A stretch of DNA of 64,000 nucleotides from Spirosoma oryzae (GTDB taxonomy: Bacteria; Bacteroidota; Bacteroidia; Cytophagales; Spirosomataceae), in the NCBI RefSeq assembly GCF_003002825.1, contig NZ_PVTE01000001.1, positions 372,001 through 436,000 on the forward strand, in the 5' to 3' direction. Below are positions 29,463 to 39,022 of this stretch, piece after piece. The translations under genes were made by a program, and so were the position numbers. The notes below the pieces were generated by a model. It worked only from the letters and a program-made list of their open reading frames with translations. It did no database searches and had not been told where the DNA came from. How positions within the stretch are numbered: the first letter of the stretch is position 1; each line of letters starts with the position of its first letter.

Positions 29463-29709
29463 GCGTTTTGTTCAGGATATCCCCCACCCCCTGTTTCGGA
29501 TTGGTCTTTATGCCTGGAACGGCAAATATATCCTCAAAATCGACGCGGGTCCGTACGAGCAGACGTACAAGGTCAGCGATACCGACGTTATCGAGGAGAC
29601 CGATATTCTGACGATGCTCGACGAACCGTTTCTGCAACGTATTGCCGAACGCTTCCGCGACATGGATGCCGACTGGCAGGCGACGATCGAACGGCACGAG
29701 CTAAACTAA
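29461..29709 (+). CDS. Small conserved-looking protein, function unknown
   Basis: 82 residues (MRFVQDIPHPLFRIGLYAWN...). It is acidic, soluble and without signal or membrane segment. The compact composition (GKYILKIDAGPYEQTYKVSD, followed by a helical C-terminus) and its tight fit between two real genes argue that it is coding. It converges on the ATP-grasp gene with 3 bases between stops. I do not recognise a family. Confidence 0.7.
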   Translation: MRFVQDIPHPLFRIGLYAWNGKYILKIDAGPYEQTYKVSDTDVIEETDILTMLDEPFLQRIAERFRDMDADWQATIERHELN

Positions 29710-29712
29710 CCC

Positions 29713-30921
29713 TCAGTTGGTTGGTTTGTCGGGTACCGGGGCCGACGCGTGAAATTCGGCGTAGATTCGTTGCATGTACGCATCCAGCAACTGCCGCACC
29801 CGGCCCGGGTCCGTCGCGCGCACGATCAGCCCGACGTGGTACTCCCGGTTCATGCGCCACCAGATTTCGGGTTCGGTAAACACCGATAGATCGGGCCATT
29901 GCTGCCGCGCCAGCGAAACGATCAGGCCGGCATATTGCGGCCGGTCGACGGGTGGCAGGTAGGTCAGATCGCGGGCAACGGCATTTTCCAGTATGGCCCA
30001 CTCACGCCATAGGTTGACCCCCGTGGCGGCTTCGACCATCTCGGCAATGTGCGCCCCGCCCACCCGCGACGAGGTTTCCAGGAAATACAATTCGCCGTCG
30101 TCGCAGCGGATAAACTCGGAATGCGACGCGCTGTGCAGCATCCGGAACGCCCCCATCACCGCTTCGTTCATGGTGTAGAGATCTGCCGCTTCGGGTGCAT
30201 CGAGGGCCAGGTTCATAGTCCGGAATACGCCCCCCCCGTGCGCCACGTCCATCGGCGTCGCCAGATACTGACTGGCGCGGGAAAACACGATGGTCCCATT
30301 GCAGGATAACGAGTCGACATGGTAAACCGTACCGGGCTTGAACGATTCAATCAGGTAGTTAGACCGCTCGTTGTCGAGCTGGTGAATAACCGACCAGGCT
30401 TCGTCCAGCGAATGCACCTTCCGGATACCCGTCGCCGAGGCTTCCGAACGGGGCTTGATCAGCCAGGGCGCTTCGGTACTCGTGAGAAAATCAGTGATGG
30501 CCTGATCGTTGAAGAGGGCGCTGAATGCGGGCACCCGGATTCCTTCGCTCTGCGCCCGCGTGCGCATGGCGAGTTTGTCGCGGAAGAAGCGGGCGGTCGT
30601 CTGCCCCATACCGGGAATACGGAATGTTTCCCGGATGAGGGCAGCCTTTTCTACGTCGAAGTCGTCCAGCGCCACCACCCGATCGATTTTTCGCGACCGC
30701 ATGACAAAGGCCAGGCCGGCCAGCATTTCATTGTGATTTTCCGTCGTATTCGCCGAGGTAGGCAGGTAAAAGAAATCGTCGATGGCGTCGCGCGGCCAGT
30801 CTTTGTCGGCCAGTTTCCGATCGGTAAGCAGGTAAACCGTATTACCGAGCTGCTTACAGGTCCGCATGAACTCCTCTCCTTTAAAAAACGTAGCAATGCA
30901 CAAAAACGACAGTGACGGCAT
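29713..30921 (-). CDS. ATP-grasp domain protein (carboxylate-amine ligase type)
   Basis: 402 residues. An N-terminal Rossmann-like part (1-~110) is followed by ATP-grasp elements: PWLIKPRSEASATGIRKV (~152-169), the YLIESFKPGTVYHVD strand, and the Mg-binding end YFLETSSRVGGAH. Enzymes of this family join a carboxylate to an amine through an acyl phosphate. The gene neighbours (pepA upstream, a small unknown protein downstream) give no clear substrate. Peptide-like or amino-acid ligation is the broad guess. Confidence 0.85.
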   Translation of the reverse strand: MPSLSFLCIATFFKGEEFMRTCKQLGNTVYLLTDRKLADKDWPRDAIDDFFYLPTSANTTENHNEMLAGLAFVMRSRKIDRVVALDDFDVEKAALIRETFRIPGMGQTTARFFRDKLAMRTRAQSEGIRVPAFSALFNDQAITDFLTSTEAPWLIKPRSEASATGIRKVHSLDEAWSVIHQLDNERSNYLIESFKPGTVYHVDSLSCNGTIVFSRASQYLATPMDVAHGGGVFRTMNLALDAPEAADLYTMNEAVMGAFRMLHSASHSEFIRCDDGELYFLETSSRVGGAHIAEMVEAATGVNLWREWAILENAVARDLTYLPPVDRPQYAGLIVSLARQQWPDLSVFTEPEIWWRMNREYHVGLIVRATDPGRVRQLLDAYMQRIYAEFHASAPVPDKPTN

Positions 30922-30955
30922 AGATTAGCAGGTTGAGACGGGGGTAAGATATTTA

Positions 30956-31033
30956 AAAGAGCGAAAGAATGAAAGAGCGAAAGAGTGATTAGACCCGCAA
31001 ACGCTCTTTCGCTCTTTCATTCTTTCGCTCTTT
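30956..31033. repeat. Periodic-arm hairpin (8-base units) after pepA
   Basis: A perfect 30-bp stem (30956-30985 with 31004-31033) and an 18-base loop. The arm is four octamers of the form aaagagcg / aaagaatg. The right arm touches the pepA stop codon. Confidence 0.9.
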
Positions 31034-32514
31034 CACAATTTGCTCAGTAAAAACTTGGTCAGTAACCGGATTCCGTAGCCGGTGGCGTTTTTCTGAGTGC
31101 CGAATTCTGAGTCGGCGAAGGCCGTACCGGCCATATCGAGGTGCGCCCAGGCGGGGTGCTTCTCGGTAAACACCTCCAGGAATTTGGCAGCGGTGATCGC
31201 GCCGGCCAGCGGTTTACCACTAAAGTTTTTCACATCGGCCACGTCCGATTTTATATCCTCCCGGTAGTCGTCCCAGATGGGAAGCCGCCAGAGCCGTTCC
31301 CCCGTTGCGTCGGCCGACCGGGTGAGTTGACCGGCTAATTCATCACTGGGCGTGAACAACCCAGCCGCGTGATACCCTAGTGTGGTGATGACGCTCCCCG
31401 TCAAAGTAGCCAGATCGATCAGGACGTCGGGCTGGTAGTTACGAATCATGTACCCCAGTCCATCGGCCAGAATCACACGCCCCTCGGCGTCGGTGTCGAT
31501 AATTTCGATGGTCTTGCCCAGATACGAGGTAATCACGTCGCCAGGCTTGGTCGACCGGCCGTCGATACTATTTTCAGTCGCCGGTACGATACCGATTACC
31601 CGCACCGGCAGGTGCAGCCGGGCGGCCACGGCCACCGCGCCCAGTACGGCAGCGGCTCCTCCCATGTCACTCTTCATCAGGTGCATGTTGGTCGACGTCT
31701 TGATCGATATGCCACCCGTATCGAAGGTAACCCCCTTCCCTACCAGTCCGATTGTCGGATTGTTGTCCGAACCGTCCGTCGGCACATAATCCGCAATAAT
31801 CAACACGGGGGGCACCTCACTACCCTGACTGACACTCAGCAGCGCACCCAGCCCCTCGGCTTCCAAAGCCGCCTTGTCGAGCACGCGTACGGCGTACCCA
31901 TGCCGACGACCCGACTCCGTTGTCCAGTCGGCCAGCGTTTGCGGGGTTTTATAGTTCGCCGGCGCGTTCATCAGATCCAGCAGCGACAGTTGTGTATCGG
32001 CCAGCACCTCGACCCGATTCAGAATCGTCTGTGCCCATTCCTGCCGATCAGCACCGATTAACACCGTTAACCGACCCGCATTCGTATACAGCACGGGCGT
32101 TTCGGAGCGATCGGTCTGGTAAAGCCGCAGGTCATAGCCTCCCAGCCGGATACCCAGCCCGATCGATTCCAGTGCGGATTCGGTCAGCACGTCCGCCGGA
32201 AGCTGCCGCAGGTCGACCGTGACCCGACCGGGCAGTTTTGTTTTCCAGGCGAAAAAGAATTTGCGAAACGCTTTAAGCCAATCCTGCACCGACGGCGCGT
32301 CGCCCAGCCCGAGCAGGTACACCGCCGAGCCATCGGTTTTCAGTACAGGTAGCGTTTCGTTGAGGCCCGCCTTGAACGACTGCGCCAGTAGCGAGTCGGG
32401 CAAACCGGTCGGTTCCGTCAACGAAGCAACGGTTGCCTGGTCGGTTGCCTGTTTCAGCACGGGTAGAACCAGCGCGCCCGATTCGATGGGCGCTGTTGCC
32501 AGAGAAAGCTGCAT
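31033..32514 (-). CDS. pepA: Leucyl aminopeptidase (M17 family)
   Basis: 493 residues. A cytosolic two-metal exopeptidase that removes N-terminal residues, preferring Leu. Metal and catalytic motifs are LVGKGVTFDTGGISIK and IDTDAEGRVILADGL. KSDMGGAAAVLGAV and ATLTGSV are also typical. The N-terminal third is the usual divergent alpha/beta domain. Followed by an 8-base-period hairpin; the esterase gene lies 40 bases upstream in the same direction. Confidence 0.95.
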   Translation of the reverse strand: MQLSLATAPIESGALVLPVLKQATDQATVASLTEPTGLPDSLLAQSFKAGLNETLPVLKTDGSAVYLLGLGDAPSVQDWLKAFRKFFFAWKTKLPGRVTVDLRQLPADVLTESALESIGLGIRLGGYDLRLYQTDRSETPVLYTNAGRLTVLIGADRQEWAQTILNRVEVLADTQLSLLDLMNAPANYKTPQTLADWTTESGRRHGYAVRVLDKAALEAEGLGALLSVSQGSEVPPVLIIADYVPTDGSDNNPTIGLVGKGVTFDTGGISIKTSTNMHLMKSDMGGAAAVLGAVAVAARLHLPVRVIGIVPATENSIDGRSTKPGDVITSYLGKTIEIIDTDAEGRVILADGLGYMIRNYQPDVLIDLATLTGSVITTLGYHAAGLFTPSDELAGQLTRSADATGERLWRLPIWDDYREDIKSDVADVKNFSGKPLAGAITAAKFLEVFTEKHPAWAHLDMAGTAFADSEFGTQKNATGYGIRLLTKFLLSKL

Positions 32515-32554
32515 GATCTTGTCTGTTCGGATTTACAACTGTAGGGATATTGAA

Positions 32555-33610
32555 TTAAAACAGCCACTGCATGGCCGGGAGAAAAGCCCGTCCCCAGGTG
32601 GCTTCGTTATGCCGACCGCTGGGATCGACCACAAGTGTCAGATTCAGCCGCTCGGGTGCATGCTGCAACGCCCGAACCAGTTGATTCAGGGCCGATACCA
32701 TATGCCGGCTTTCCTGCTTCCCCCCATACAGGTAAACGGTCATCGGCTGTGGGAGATTTAGTCGCCGGGCGTCGCGGTACACGGTTTGGGAAATCCAGAG
32801 TGAGGGCGAAAATACGAGTAGTTTTCCAAACGTGCCCGGATGCAGCAGCCCCCCGTACAGACTGATGAGCCCGCCGAGGGAACTTCCCCCGATGCCGGTA
32901 TGCACCGGCGCAGGCAGCGTACGGAATCGGGTATCGATGTACGGTTTGAGGGTGTTGACTAGAAAGTCGAGGTAACGTCGCCCATTACCCGTCCCGGCCA
33001 GGGTGCGGTCGGGGGTAAACTCACTCACCCGCTCGGTACCGCCGTGGTCGATCAGCACCAGTATCACGGCGTGCCGGTGTTGGCCCGCCAGCAGTGCCAT
33101 CGTCCGGTCGACCGTCCAGCTGCCGTAGTCCGAACCGCTACCGGCCAGGTTCTGTCCGTCGTTCAGGTACAGTACCGGATACGACCGGTCGGTCTGTTCG
33201 TAATCGAACGGGACCAGTACGCGTACCCGGCGGCTGGTATTCAGTTGCGGTACCGGGATCGGTTCATCCAGCGCCAGGCGGGGCCACCAGGCCGGATTGA
33301 CGGCATGCCCGTACCAGCGCCAGTGCGGCACAACGTCCCGACAACTACCTGATGTTCGGCGCGTGGTTCGGTTGGGTGCCCCACCGCCCCAGGCGTCGAG
33401 TTCGACCTGATCCCAGCCGCCCCGCGTATACTTGTACACCAGTGTGTCGGGCAACGCGACGTCCGATGGCCAGTCGAGCTGGTACCGGCCGGGTGCTATG
33501 GGCTGAAGCTGGAACGCGGGCAGGTCGGGGTACCAGTCGCAGAAATCACCCGATAGAAACACCGGCCGGTCATCGGTTTCAGGGGTAGTCAGGTCAAAGC
33601 GTAGCGGCAT
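32555..33610 (-). CDS. Enterochelin-esterase-like alpha/beta hydrolase
   Basis: 351 residues. Residues 1-~95 form a beta-rich N-terminal domain of the starch-binding/early-set kind (FLSGDFCDWYPDLPAFQLQP). An esterase-D/Fes-type hydrolase follows, with the nucleophile elbow GIGGSSLGG, preceded by PVLYLNDGQNL and ending in VVDPSGRHNEATWGRAF, where H is the likely catalytic histidine. There is no signal peptide, so it is probably cytosolic. It may hydrolyse siderophore or carbohydrate esters; the substrate is not decided by the sequence. Confidence 0.85.
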   Translation of the reverse strand: MPLRFDLTTPETDDRPVFLSGDFCDWYPDLPAFQLQPIAPGRYQLDWPSDVALPDTLVYKYTRGGWDQVELDAWGGGAPNRTTRRTSGSCRDVVPHWRWYGHAVNPAWWPRLALDEPIPVPQLNTSRRVRVLVPFDYEQTDRSYPVLYLNDGQNLAGSGSDYGSWTVDRTMALLAGQHRHAVILVLIDHGGTERVSEFTPDRTLAGTGNGRRYLDFLVNTLKPYIDTRFRTLPAPVHTGIGGSSLGGLISLYGGLLHPGTFGKLLVFSPSLWISQTVYRDARRLNLPQPMTVYLYGGKQESRHMVSALNQLVRALQHAPERLNLTLVVDPSGRHNEATWGRAFLPAMQWLF

Positions 33611-33685
33611 ACATCAGCAATCGTCGGAACGACTAATTCGTTCCTGTTCGGGATAACCCGTTCTGGTAACGGCAACCGGGTGGCA

Positions 33686-35881
33686 TCAGGCAGGCAGGTA
33701 CACCGAGAAGGTCGCTCCCTGACCGGGCTGGCTGACGGCGGTAATACCGCCACCGTGGTTAATTGCAACCCGTTCGCAGATCGCCAGGCCGATGCCCGTA
33801 CCCGTGTAGGCACTCTTGCCGTGCAGCCGCTGAAAGATCTGAAAGATCCGGTCCACGTATTTGTCGTCAAAGCCGATTCCGTTGTCGGCTACGTCGATCC
33901 GGTAATACAGGTTGACCAGCCGATTGGGCCGGATCGACGGCGGCAGTTCGTGGGCGGTAACGGCAGCGGACGTAACCCGAATGCAGGGCGGCTGATCGGG
34001 CTGACGAAACTTGAGTGCGTTCGACAGCAGGTTCAGAAACAACTGACCAAGCTGTAGCGGATCGCCGGCGACCATGGGTAACGCGCCCACCTCGATCTGG
34101 GCACCGGTTTCCTGTACGGTCAGTTCCAGATCGACCAGCACCGAACTGATGATCGTTGCCAGCGGTACGGGGCCACTCGTGTCGCGGTGGACCGAAATCC
34201 GGGAGAAATTGAGCAGGTCGCGAATTAGCGTCGACATGCGGCTGGCAGCCAGCTGCATACGTTCCAGATACCGAAACTCCTCCGTGGCCGCATCCGCGTA
34301 GCGCGTTTTCAGCAGATCGCCGAACTGCTGAATCTTGCGCAGCGGCTCCTGCAAGTCGTGACTGGCGACGTAGGCAAACTTCTCCAGGCTATCGTTGGAC
34401 CGCAGCAACAGGCCATTGGCTTCCTCAAGTTCTTCATTGATCACCGCGTACTCTTCATTACTGGCGGCAATCTCTTCGTTCGATCCGCGCAGTTCTTCAT
34501 TGGCCACTTCCAGTTCCGCCGTCCGGGCCTGCACCTGCACTTCGAGTTCGGCGGACAGCAGGCGGTAGCGGTTCTCACTTTCTTCCAGCTTCTGCTTGGC
34601 CAGTACCTGCTCCGTTACATCGATCGCCATATCGATGATGGCATATACCGCGCCGGTTGTATCGCGCAACGGTTTGTAGGTAAAGTCGAAATAATGCCGC
34701 TTCACCTTTCCGTCGACAGACAAATCGATGGGAACGCCAATCGTCGCGTAGGGCTCCCCCGTCGTGTAAATCCGGTCGAGCAGTTCCGGAAACGGTTGCC
34801 CGTTCAGCTCGGGCAGGGCGTCGGCCAGTGGCTTGTTGAGTACCCCATTCCCTTTACCCCAGATGTTCAGCATGACCTGGTTGGCCACTTCGATGCGCAA
34901 CTCCCGGCCGACAAACAGGCAGGTAGCCACCGGGGCCTCCTCGACCAACACCCGAAAACGAGCTTCCGTTTCCGCCAACGCCTGCCGGTTAACGACCCGG
35001 GTCGTCGCGTCGGTCAGCATGACCAGCACCTCCCCATGATCGCCCGCATCACTCCGGAGCAGTTGAAGGGTGTAGTCGATGTAGATGGTTTCCAGCTGAC
35101 CATGCCGCCTGAGCGTAACCGGCACCTCCTCGGCGCGTTGCATGAGTCCGGTCTCAAGCACATTCATCAACAAATCATCGAAACCCTGTCCGGCCAGTTC
35201 GGGCAGAACGTCGAGAAAGGCCCGCCCGATTAGTTGGTCGGCCTGCCGGTCAATCAGCGCACAACAGCATTGGTTGGCCAGTTGAAACGTCAGGCGGTCG
35301 GCGCTGATCAGCGCAACACCAACGGGTGCCTGATCGAATACCGCCAGCGCCTGTTTCTTGCTCGCATCCAGTTGTCGCTGCGTCAGTACGGCCTGGGTCG
35401 TTTCCGTACAGGTCACGAATACGCCTGCGGGTAAACCGAATTCGGTATAAACCGGGCTGTAACTAAAGGTCCAATAAGCGACTTCCGGCCGGCCGTTTGG
35501 GTCAATGTGAACCGGCCGATTTTCCAGCAAAACGGCTTCCTGACTCGTCAGCACCCGATTGATCACACCGTACATTTCCACGCCCGGATCGGTAAAGACC
35601 TCCCGAGCCGGACTGCCCAACGGACGAGCCTGTCCGCTAGCCTGTCCCAGCGCCGGTCGGTACGCATCGTTGTAAAAACAACGTAATTCATCCCCCCAGA
35701 ACAGCGCCATGGGCGATTGCGAGTGGAACAAAATGCCCAGGGTAGTACGCAGGCTGGCGGGCCAGCGCTCGAACGGACCCAACGGCGTTTGCGTCCAGTC
35801 ATACGCACGCAACTGAGCAACCATTTCTCCGCCCCCGTTGAGGAAGGCGTACGCTTGTACAGGTGTACCAGTAGATACCAT
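33686..35881 (-). CDS. Multi-PAS sensor histidine kinase
   Basis: About 731 residues from ATG 35881; a GTG at 35908 is less likely. There are three PAS-like sensor domains (~20-150, ~165-290, ~300-425) and a coiled-coil linker (~430-490). HisKA follows with the phospho-acceptor in YVASHDLQEPLRKIQQF (H508), then HATPase_c with GDPLQLGQLFLNLLSNALKF, DNGIGFDDKYVDRIF and GTGIGLAICERV. No membrane segment, so it is cytosolic and may sense a redox or small-molecule signal. No response regulator is adjacent. Confidence 0.93.
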   Translation of the reverse strand: MVSTGTPVQAYAFLNGGGEMVAQLRAYDWTQTPLGPFERWPASLRTTLGILFHSQSPMALFWGDELRCFYNDAYRPALGQASGQARPLGSPAREVFTDPGVEMYGVINRVLTSQEAVLLENRPVHIDPNGRPEVAYWTFSYSPVYTEFGLPAGVFVTCTETTQAVLTQRQLDASKKQALAVFDQAPVGVALISADRLTFQLANQCCCALIDRQADQLIGRAFLDVLPELAGQGFDDLLMNVLETGLMQRAEEVPVTLRRHGQLETIYIDYTLQLLRSDAGDHGEVLVMLTDATTRVVNRQALAETEARFRVLVEEAPVATCLFVGRELRIEVANQVMLNIWGKGNGVLNKPLADALPELNGQPFPELLDRIYTTGEPYATIGVPIDLSVDGKVKRHYFDFTYKPLRDTTGAVYAIIDMAIDVTEQVLAKQKLEESENRYRLLSAELEVQVQARTAELEVANEELRGSNEEIAASNEEYAVINEELEEANGLLLRSNDSLEKFAYVASHDLQEPLRKIQQFGDLLKTRYADAATEEFRYLERMQLAASRMSTLIRDLLNFSRISVHRDTSGPVPLATIISSVLVDLELTVQETGAQIEVGALPMVAGDPLQLGQLFLNLLSNALKFRQPDQPPCIRVTSAAVTAHELPPSIRPNRLVNLYYRIDVADNGIGFDDKYVDRIFQIFQRLHGKSAYTGTGIGLAICERVAINHGGGITAVSQPGQGATFSVYLPA

Positions 35882-36034
35882 AGACAAATCGCTACGTCTG
35901 CAACACACGACCAGGGATGCGGTTTGACCCGGTCGGTCTGGTCAAAGTTAACCGTTTCGCCTCCGCCGACCAACTCTAGTGGGTAAGCGTACGCTGATTA
36001 TCCATCCGGTATGGATCAAATTCTATCGTATGAC

Positions 36035-36065
36035 AAAAGCCCCCACCGTCTCCGGCAGGGGCTTC
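36035..36065 (-). terminator. Terminator of dnaK
   Basis: On the minus strand, aagcccc-type arms with a 12-bp near-perfect stem around gaga are followed by ttttgt. It starts ~57 bases past the dnaK stop. Confidence 0.7.
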
Positions 36066-36121
36066 CTTATCTATCTTCTGAAATCGGTGTGATTAATGGA
36101 TCACACGAATCCCGAGTCAGC

Positions 36122-38050
36122 TTACTTTACTTCTTCGTAAGGTACGTCCGATACGTTGTCGCCGGATGGCTGGCCCTGGTTCGGGTTGCCGGTAGCCCCA
36201 CCGTCGAAGCCCGCGCCATCCGCCGGGTTAGCCCCCGCGCCGTTGGTCGCGTTGTACATCTCGGTCGAGGCCGTGGCCCACGCGCCGTTCAGCTTCTCCA
36301 GAGCCGCGTCGATACCAGCCGCATCGCGCGAACCGTGGGCAGCCCGCAGTTCGGTCAGTGCCGCTTCGATCGCCGACTTGTTACCGTCCGACAGCTTATC
36401 GCCGTATTCTTTCAGTTGCTTCTCGGTCTGGAAAATCATCGAGTCGGCCTGGTTGACTTTCTCGATGGCTTCGCGCTCTGCTTTGTCGGCCGCTTCGTTG
36501 GCTTTCGCTTCTTCGCGCATCCGGTTGATCTCAGCGTCGGTCAGACCGCTCGATGCTTCAATCCGGATTTTCTGTTCTTTACCCGTGCCTTTGTCTTTCG
36601 CCGTTACGTTCAGGATACCGTTGGCATCGACGTCGAACGTTACTTCGATCTGGGGTACACCACGGGGGGCTGGTGGAATATCCGACAGGATAAACCGACC
36701 CAACTGACGGTTTTGAGCCGCCATCGGCCGCTCGCCCTGCAGGATGTTGATCTCCACGCTTGGCTGATTATCCGACGCAGTCGAATACACTTCCACTTTC
36801 TTGCTCGGGATCGTCGTGTTGGCATCCACCATTTTGGTGAAGACACCACCCATCGTTTCGATACCCAGCGACAGCGGGATAACGTCGAGCAGCAGGACGT
36901 CTTTTACTTCACCCGTCAAGACCCCACCCTGCACGGCCGCACCGATAGCGACGGCTTCGTCCGGGTTAACGGCTTTCGACGGCTTCTTGCCGAACAGTTT
37001 TTCAACCTCTTCCTGTACTTTCGGAATCCGGGTCGACCCACCGACCAGCAGTACTTCGTCGATCTGACCGGCCGACAGACCCGAGTTTTTCAGGGCCCGA
37101 CGGCAAGGCTCCAGGCTACGCTGAATCAGCGAATCGGCCAGTTGCTCGAATTTCGCGCGGCTCAGCGTCCGGACCAGGTGTTTGGGGATACCATTCACCG
37201 GCATGATGTACGGCAGGTTGATCTCGGTCGAGTTCGAACTCGACAGTTCGATCTTCGCTTTCTCGGCCGCTTCTTTCAGCCGTTGCAGCGCCAGCGGATC
37301 ATGGCGCAGGTCGATGTTTTCGTCTTTCTTGAATTCGTCGGCCAGCCAGTCGATGATTACCTGATCGAAGTCGTCACCACCCAAGTGCGTATCACCGTCG
37401 GTTGCTTTTACTTCAAATACACCGTCGCCTAGTTCAAGGATCGAGATATCGAACGTACCACCACCCAGATCAAATACGGCGATTTTCTGATCTTTATCTG
37501 TTTTGTCCAGACCATAGGCCAGTGCAGCGGCCGTTGGCTCGTTGATGATTCGTTTTACGTCGAGACCGGCAATCTGACCCGCTTCTTTGGTGGCCTGACG
37601 CTCAGCATCGTTAAAGTAAGCAGGTACCGTGATAACAGCTTCGGTTACGCTTTGACCCAGGTAATCTTCAGCCGTCTGCTTCATTTTCTGCAGAATCAGC
37701 GCCGAAAGCTCCTGGGGAGTATATTGACGATCACCGATCTTCACCCGTGGGGTGCTGTTCGGACCGTTTTCTACGTCGTAAGCGACGTTTTTGATTTCGT
37801 TCGTTACCTCGTTATAGCGCTTACCCATGAAGCGTTTCACCGAGGAAATCGTATTCTTTGGATTGGTGATGGCCTGACGTTTGGCTGGCGCGCCGACTTT
37901 GCGTTCGCCGTTGCCGTTGTCCATAAAGGCAACCACCGAGGGAGTGGTCCGGGCGCCTTCCGAGTTAGGAATAACAACCGGCTCGTTCCCTTCCATCACG
38001 GCAACGCACGAGTTCGTGGTGCCTAAGTCAATCCCAATGATCTTTCCCAT
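36122..38050 (-). CDS. dnaK: Molecular chaperone DnaK (Hsp70)
   Basis: 642 residues, full length. An ATPase domain ([52 protein letters not shown]) is followed by the substrate-binding domain (from ~390), a helical lid and a Gly-rich tail ending SDVPYEEVK. Folds nascent and stress-damaged proteins with DnaJ and GrpE, neither of which is in the window. Its upstream region holds two related dyad elements (38088 and 38146) that may be heat-shock control sites. Confidence 0.98.
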   Translation of the reverse strand: MGKIIGIDLGTTNSCVAVMEGNEPVVIPNSEGARTTPSVVAFMDNGNGERKVGAPAKRQAITNPKNTISSVKRFMGKRYNEVTNEIKNVAYDVENGPNSTPRVKIGDRQYTPQELSALILQKMKQTAEDYLGQSVTEAVITVPAYFNDAERQATKEAGQIAGLDVKRIINEPTAAALAYGLDKTDKDQKIAVFDLGGGTFDISILELGDGVFEVKATDGDTHLGGDDFDQVIIDWLADEFKKDENIDLRHDPLALQRLKEAAEKAKIELSSSNSTEINLPYIMPVNGIPKHLVRTLSRAKFEQLADSLIQRSLEPCRRALKNSGLSAGQIDEVLLVGGSTRIPKVQEEVEKLFGKKPSKAVNPDEAVAIGAAVQGGVLTGEVKDVLLLDVIPLSLGIETMGGVFTKMVDANTTIPSKKVEVYSTASDNQPSVEINILQGERPMAAQNRQLGRFILSDIPPAPRGVPQIEVTFDVDANGILNVTAKDKGTGKEQKIRIEASSGLTDAEINRMREEAKANEAADKAEREAIEKVNQADSMIFQTEKQLKEYGDKLSDGNKSAIEAALTELRAAHGSRDAAGIDAALEKLNGAWATASTEMYNATNGAGANPADGAGFDGGATGNPNQGQPSGDNVSDVPYEEVK

Positions 38051-38087
38051 ACTATGGTTTAGTTTCTACTTGTGTGTGTCGAACTTA

Positions 38088-38160
38088 CTGACAGATGACA
38101 GCTATATATCAATAGAAATGCCAGTTCAAAGGTTTTACCAATTAGCTGTCAGAATGACAG
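38088..38160 (-). promoter_or_regulatory. Dyad elements upstream of dnaK
   Basis: 38146-38160 is a perfect 6+3+6 dyad (CTGTCA-GAA-TGACAG). 38088-38101 (ctgacagatgacag) carries two direct copies of the half-site tgacag. They lie 38 and 96 bases before the dnaK ATG. No CIRCE element (TTAGCACTC dyad) is present. Confidence 0.45.
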
Positions 38161-38278
38161 ATGATCGTTCGTTTATAGCCATATTGACTTACTGAACGCA
38201 GTGGACACACCACCGTTGGCAGCTTTTACTGACGTCCTCGGCAGTTTTTGCGCCGTTGGCAGCGTCAAACAAAAAAAG

Positions 38279-38307
38279 GCCGATCTACGCGGGATCGGCT
38301 TTTTTTC
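38279..38307 (-). terminator. Terminator of the DUF937 gene
   Basis: A 7-bp core stem (gccgatc 38279-38285 / gatcggc 38293-38299) flanked by A and T runs, 20 bases past the stop at 38327. Confidence 0.7.
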
Positions 38308-38326
38308 TATACTACGGGACTATCGC

Positions 38327-38896
38327 TTACTTGCCGAACAGGCCACCCAGCATGTCGCCAAGCCCCCCGCCCGACGACGGCTGATTACCCTGCGCGGGCT
38401 GTCCTTTTTGACCGCTGAACACACGCATCAGGTCGCTCATATCCAGCTTTCCGTCCGCCATCGCAGCCGACGCCATCCCCATCCAGTCGGTACCCTGTTG
38501 TCCGGTAGCCGCGCCCAGCATGCTGTTGGCATCGACACTCTTGTCGTTTGGATCAGCGGCTTTGCTCATCAGTTTGCTCAGTACGATCGGGACGACAGCC
38601 GACGCGATCGACATGGCTACCTGTGGCGATATCCCTAGTTTCTGCATCAGGTTCTGCTCGACGTTTTGCTGAACCCCCTGCGTAACGGGGCTCTGCTGTA
38701 CATTCTGCCCGCCGTTGGTGATCATACTGATGATGTTGCCCAGACCGCCCCCCTGCGCCTGTTGCCCCAGGCCACCCAGGATACTGCTGGCAACCGTTTG
38801 CATCACATTTTCACTTTGGCCCGCTGGTACAGCCGGATTGTTGTTGACAGTACTGCCTGCGTGCTCGCGCACCAAATTCATCAGGGTCTCTAACAT
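38327..38896 (-). CDS. DUF937 (YidB-like) protein
   Basis: 189 residues, rich in Gly, Gln, Ala and Met. It contains helical repeats typical of the family (VMQTVASSILGGLGQQAQGG, NLMQKLGISPQVAMSIASAV). A Gly/Gln/Pro-rich tail ends GGGLGDMLGGLFGK. No signal peptide. The function of this family is unknown. The next gene is divergent (NuiA-like), 126 bases away. Confidence 0.85.
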   Translation of the reverse strand: MLETLMNLVREHAGSTVNNNPAVPAGQSENVMQTVASSILGGLGQQAQGGGLGNIISMITNGGQNVQQSPVTQGVQQNVEQNLMQKLGISPQVAMSIASAVVPIVLSKLMSKAADPNDKSVDANSMLGAATGQQGTDWMGMASAAMADGKLDMSDLMRVFSGQKGQPAQGNQPSSGGGLGDMLGGLFGK

Positions 38897-39022
38897 GACT
38901 TTTGTGTTTTTATTGATAACCGGTGTAGTACGAGTGTGGTTACTGAGTCAAACCTACTTAATTCGTACATAGTGGTTCACAGAACCACCCGCTTTTTTAG
39001 CAACCGTTTTATTTCGCAGCCT

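Noticed and set aside
30956..31033. Possible CRISPR array because of short tandem repeats
   Set aside because: Units are 8 bases, without unique spacers, and form one hairpin. No cas genes are present.
36011..37432. Long plus-strand open frame (473 codons) opposite dnaK
   Set aside because: It lies wholly antisense to a certain gene, with no family features; GC-rich third positions open such frames.
38051..38200. CIRCE element before dnaK
   Set aside because: The TTAGCACTC-N9-GAGTGCTAA dyad is absent; a different dyad is reported instead.
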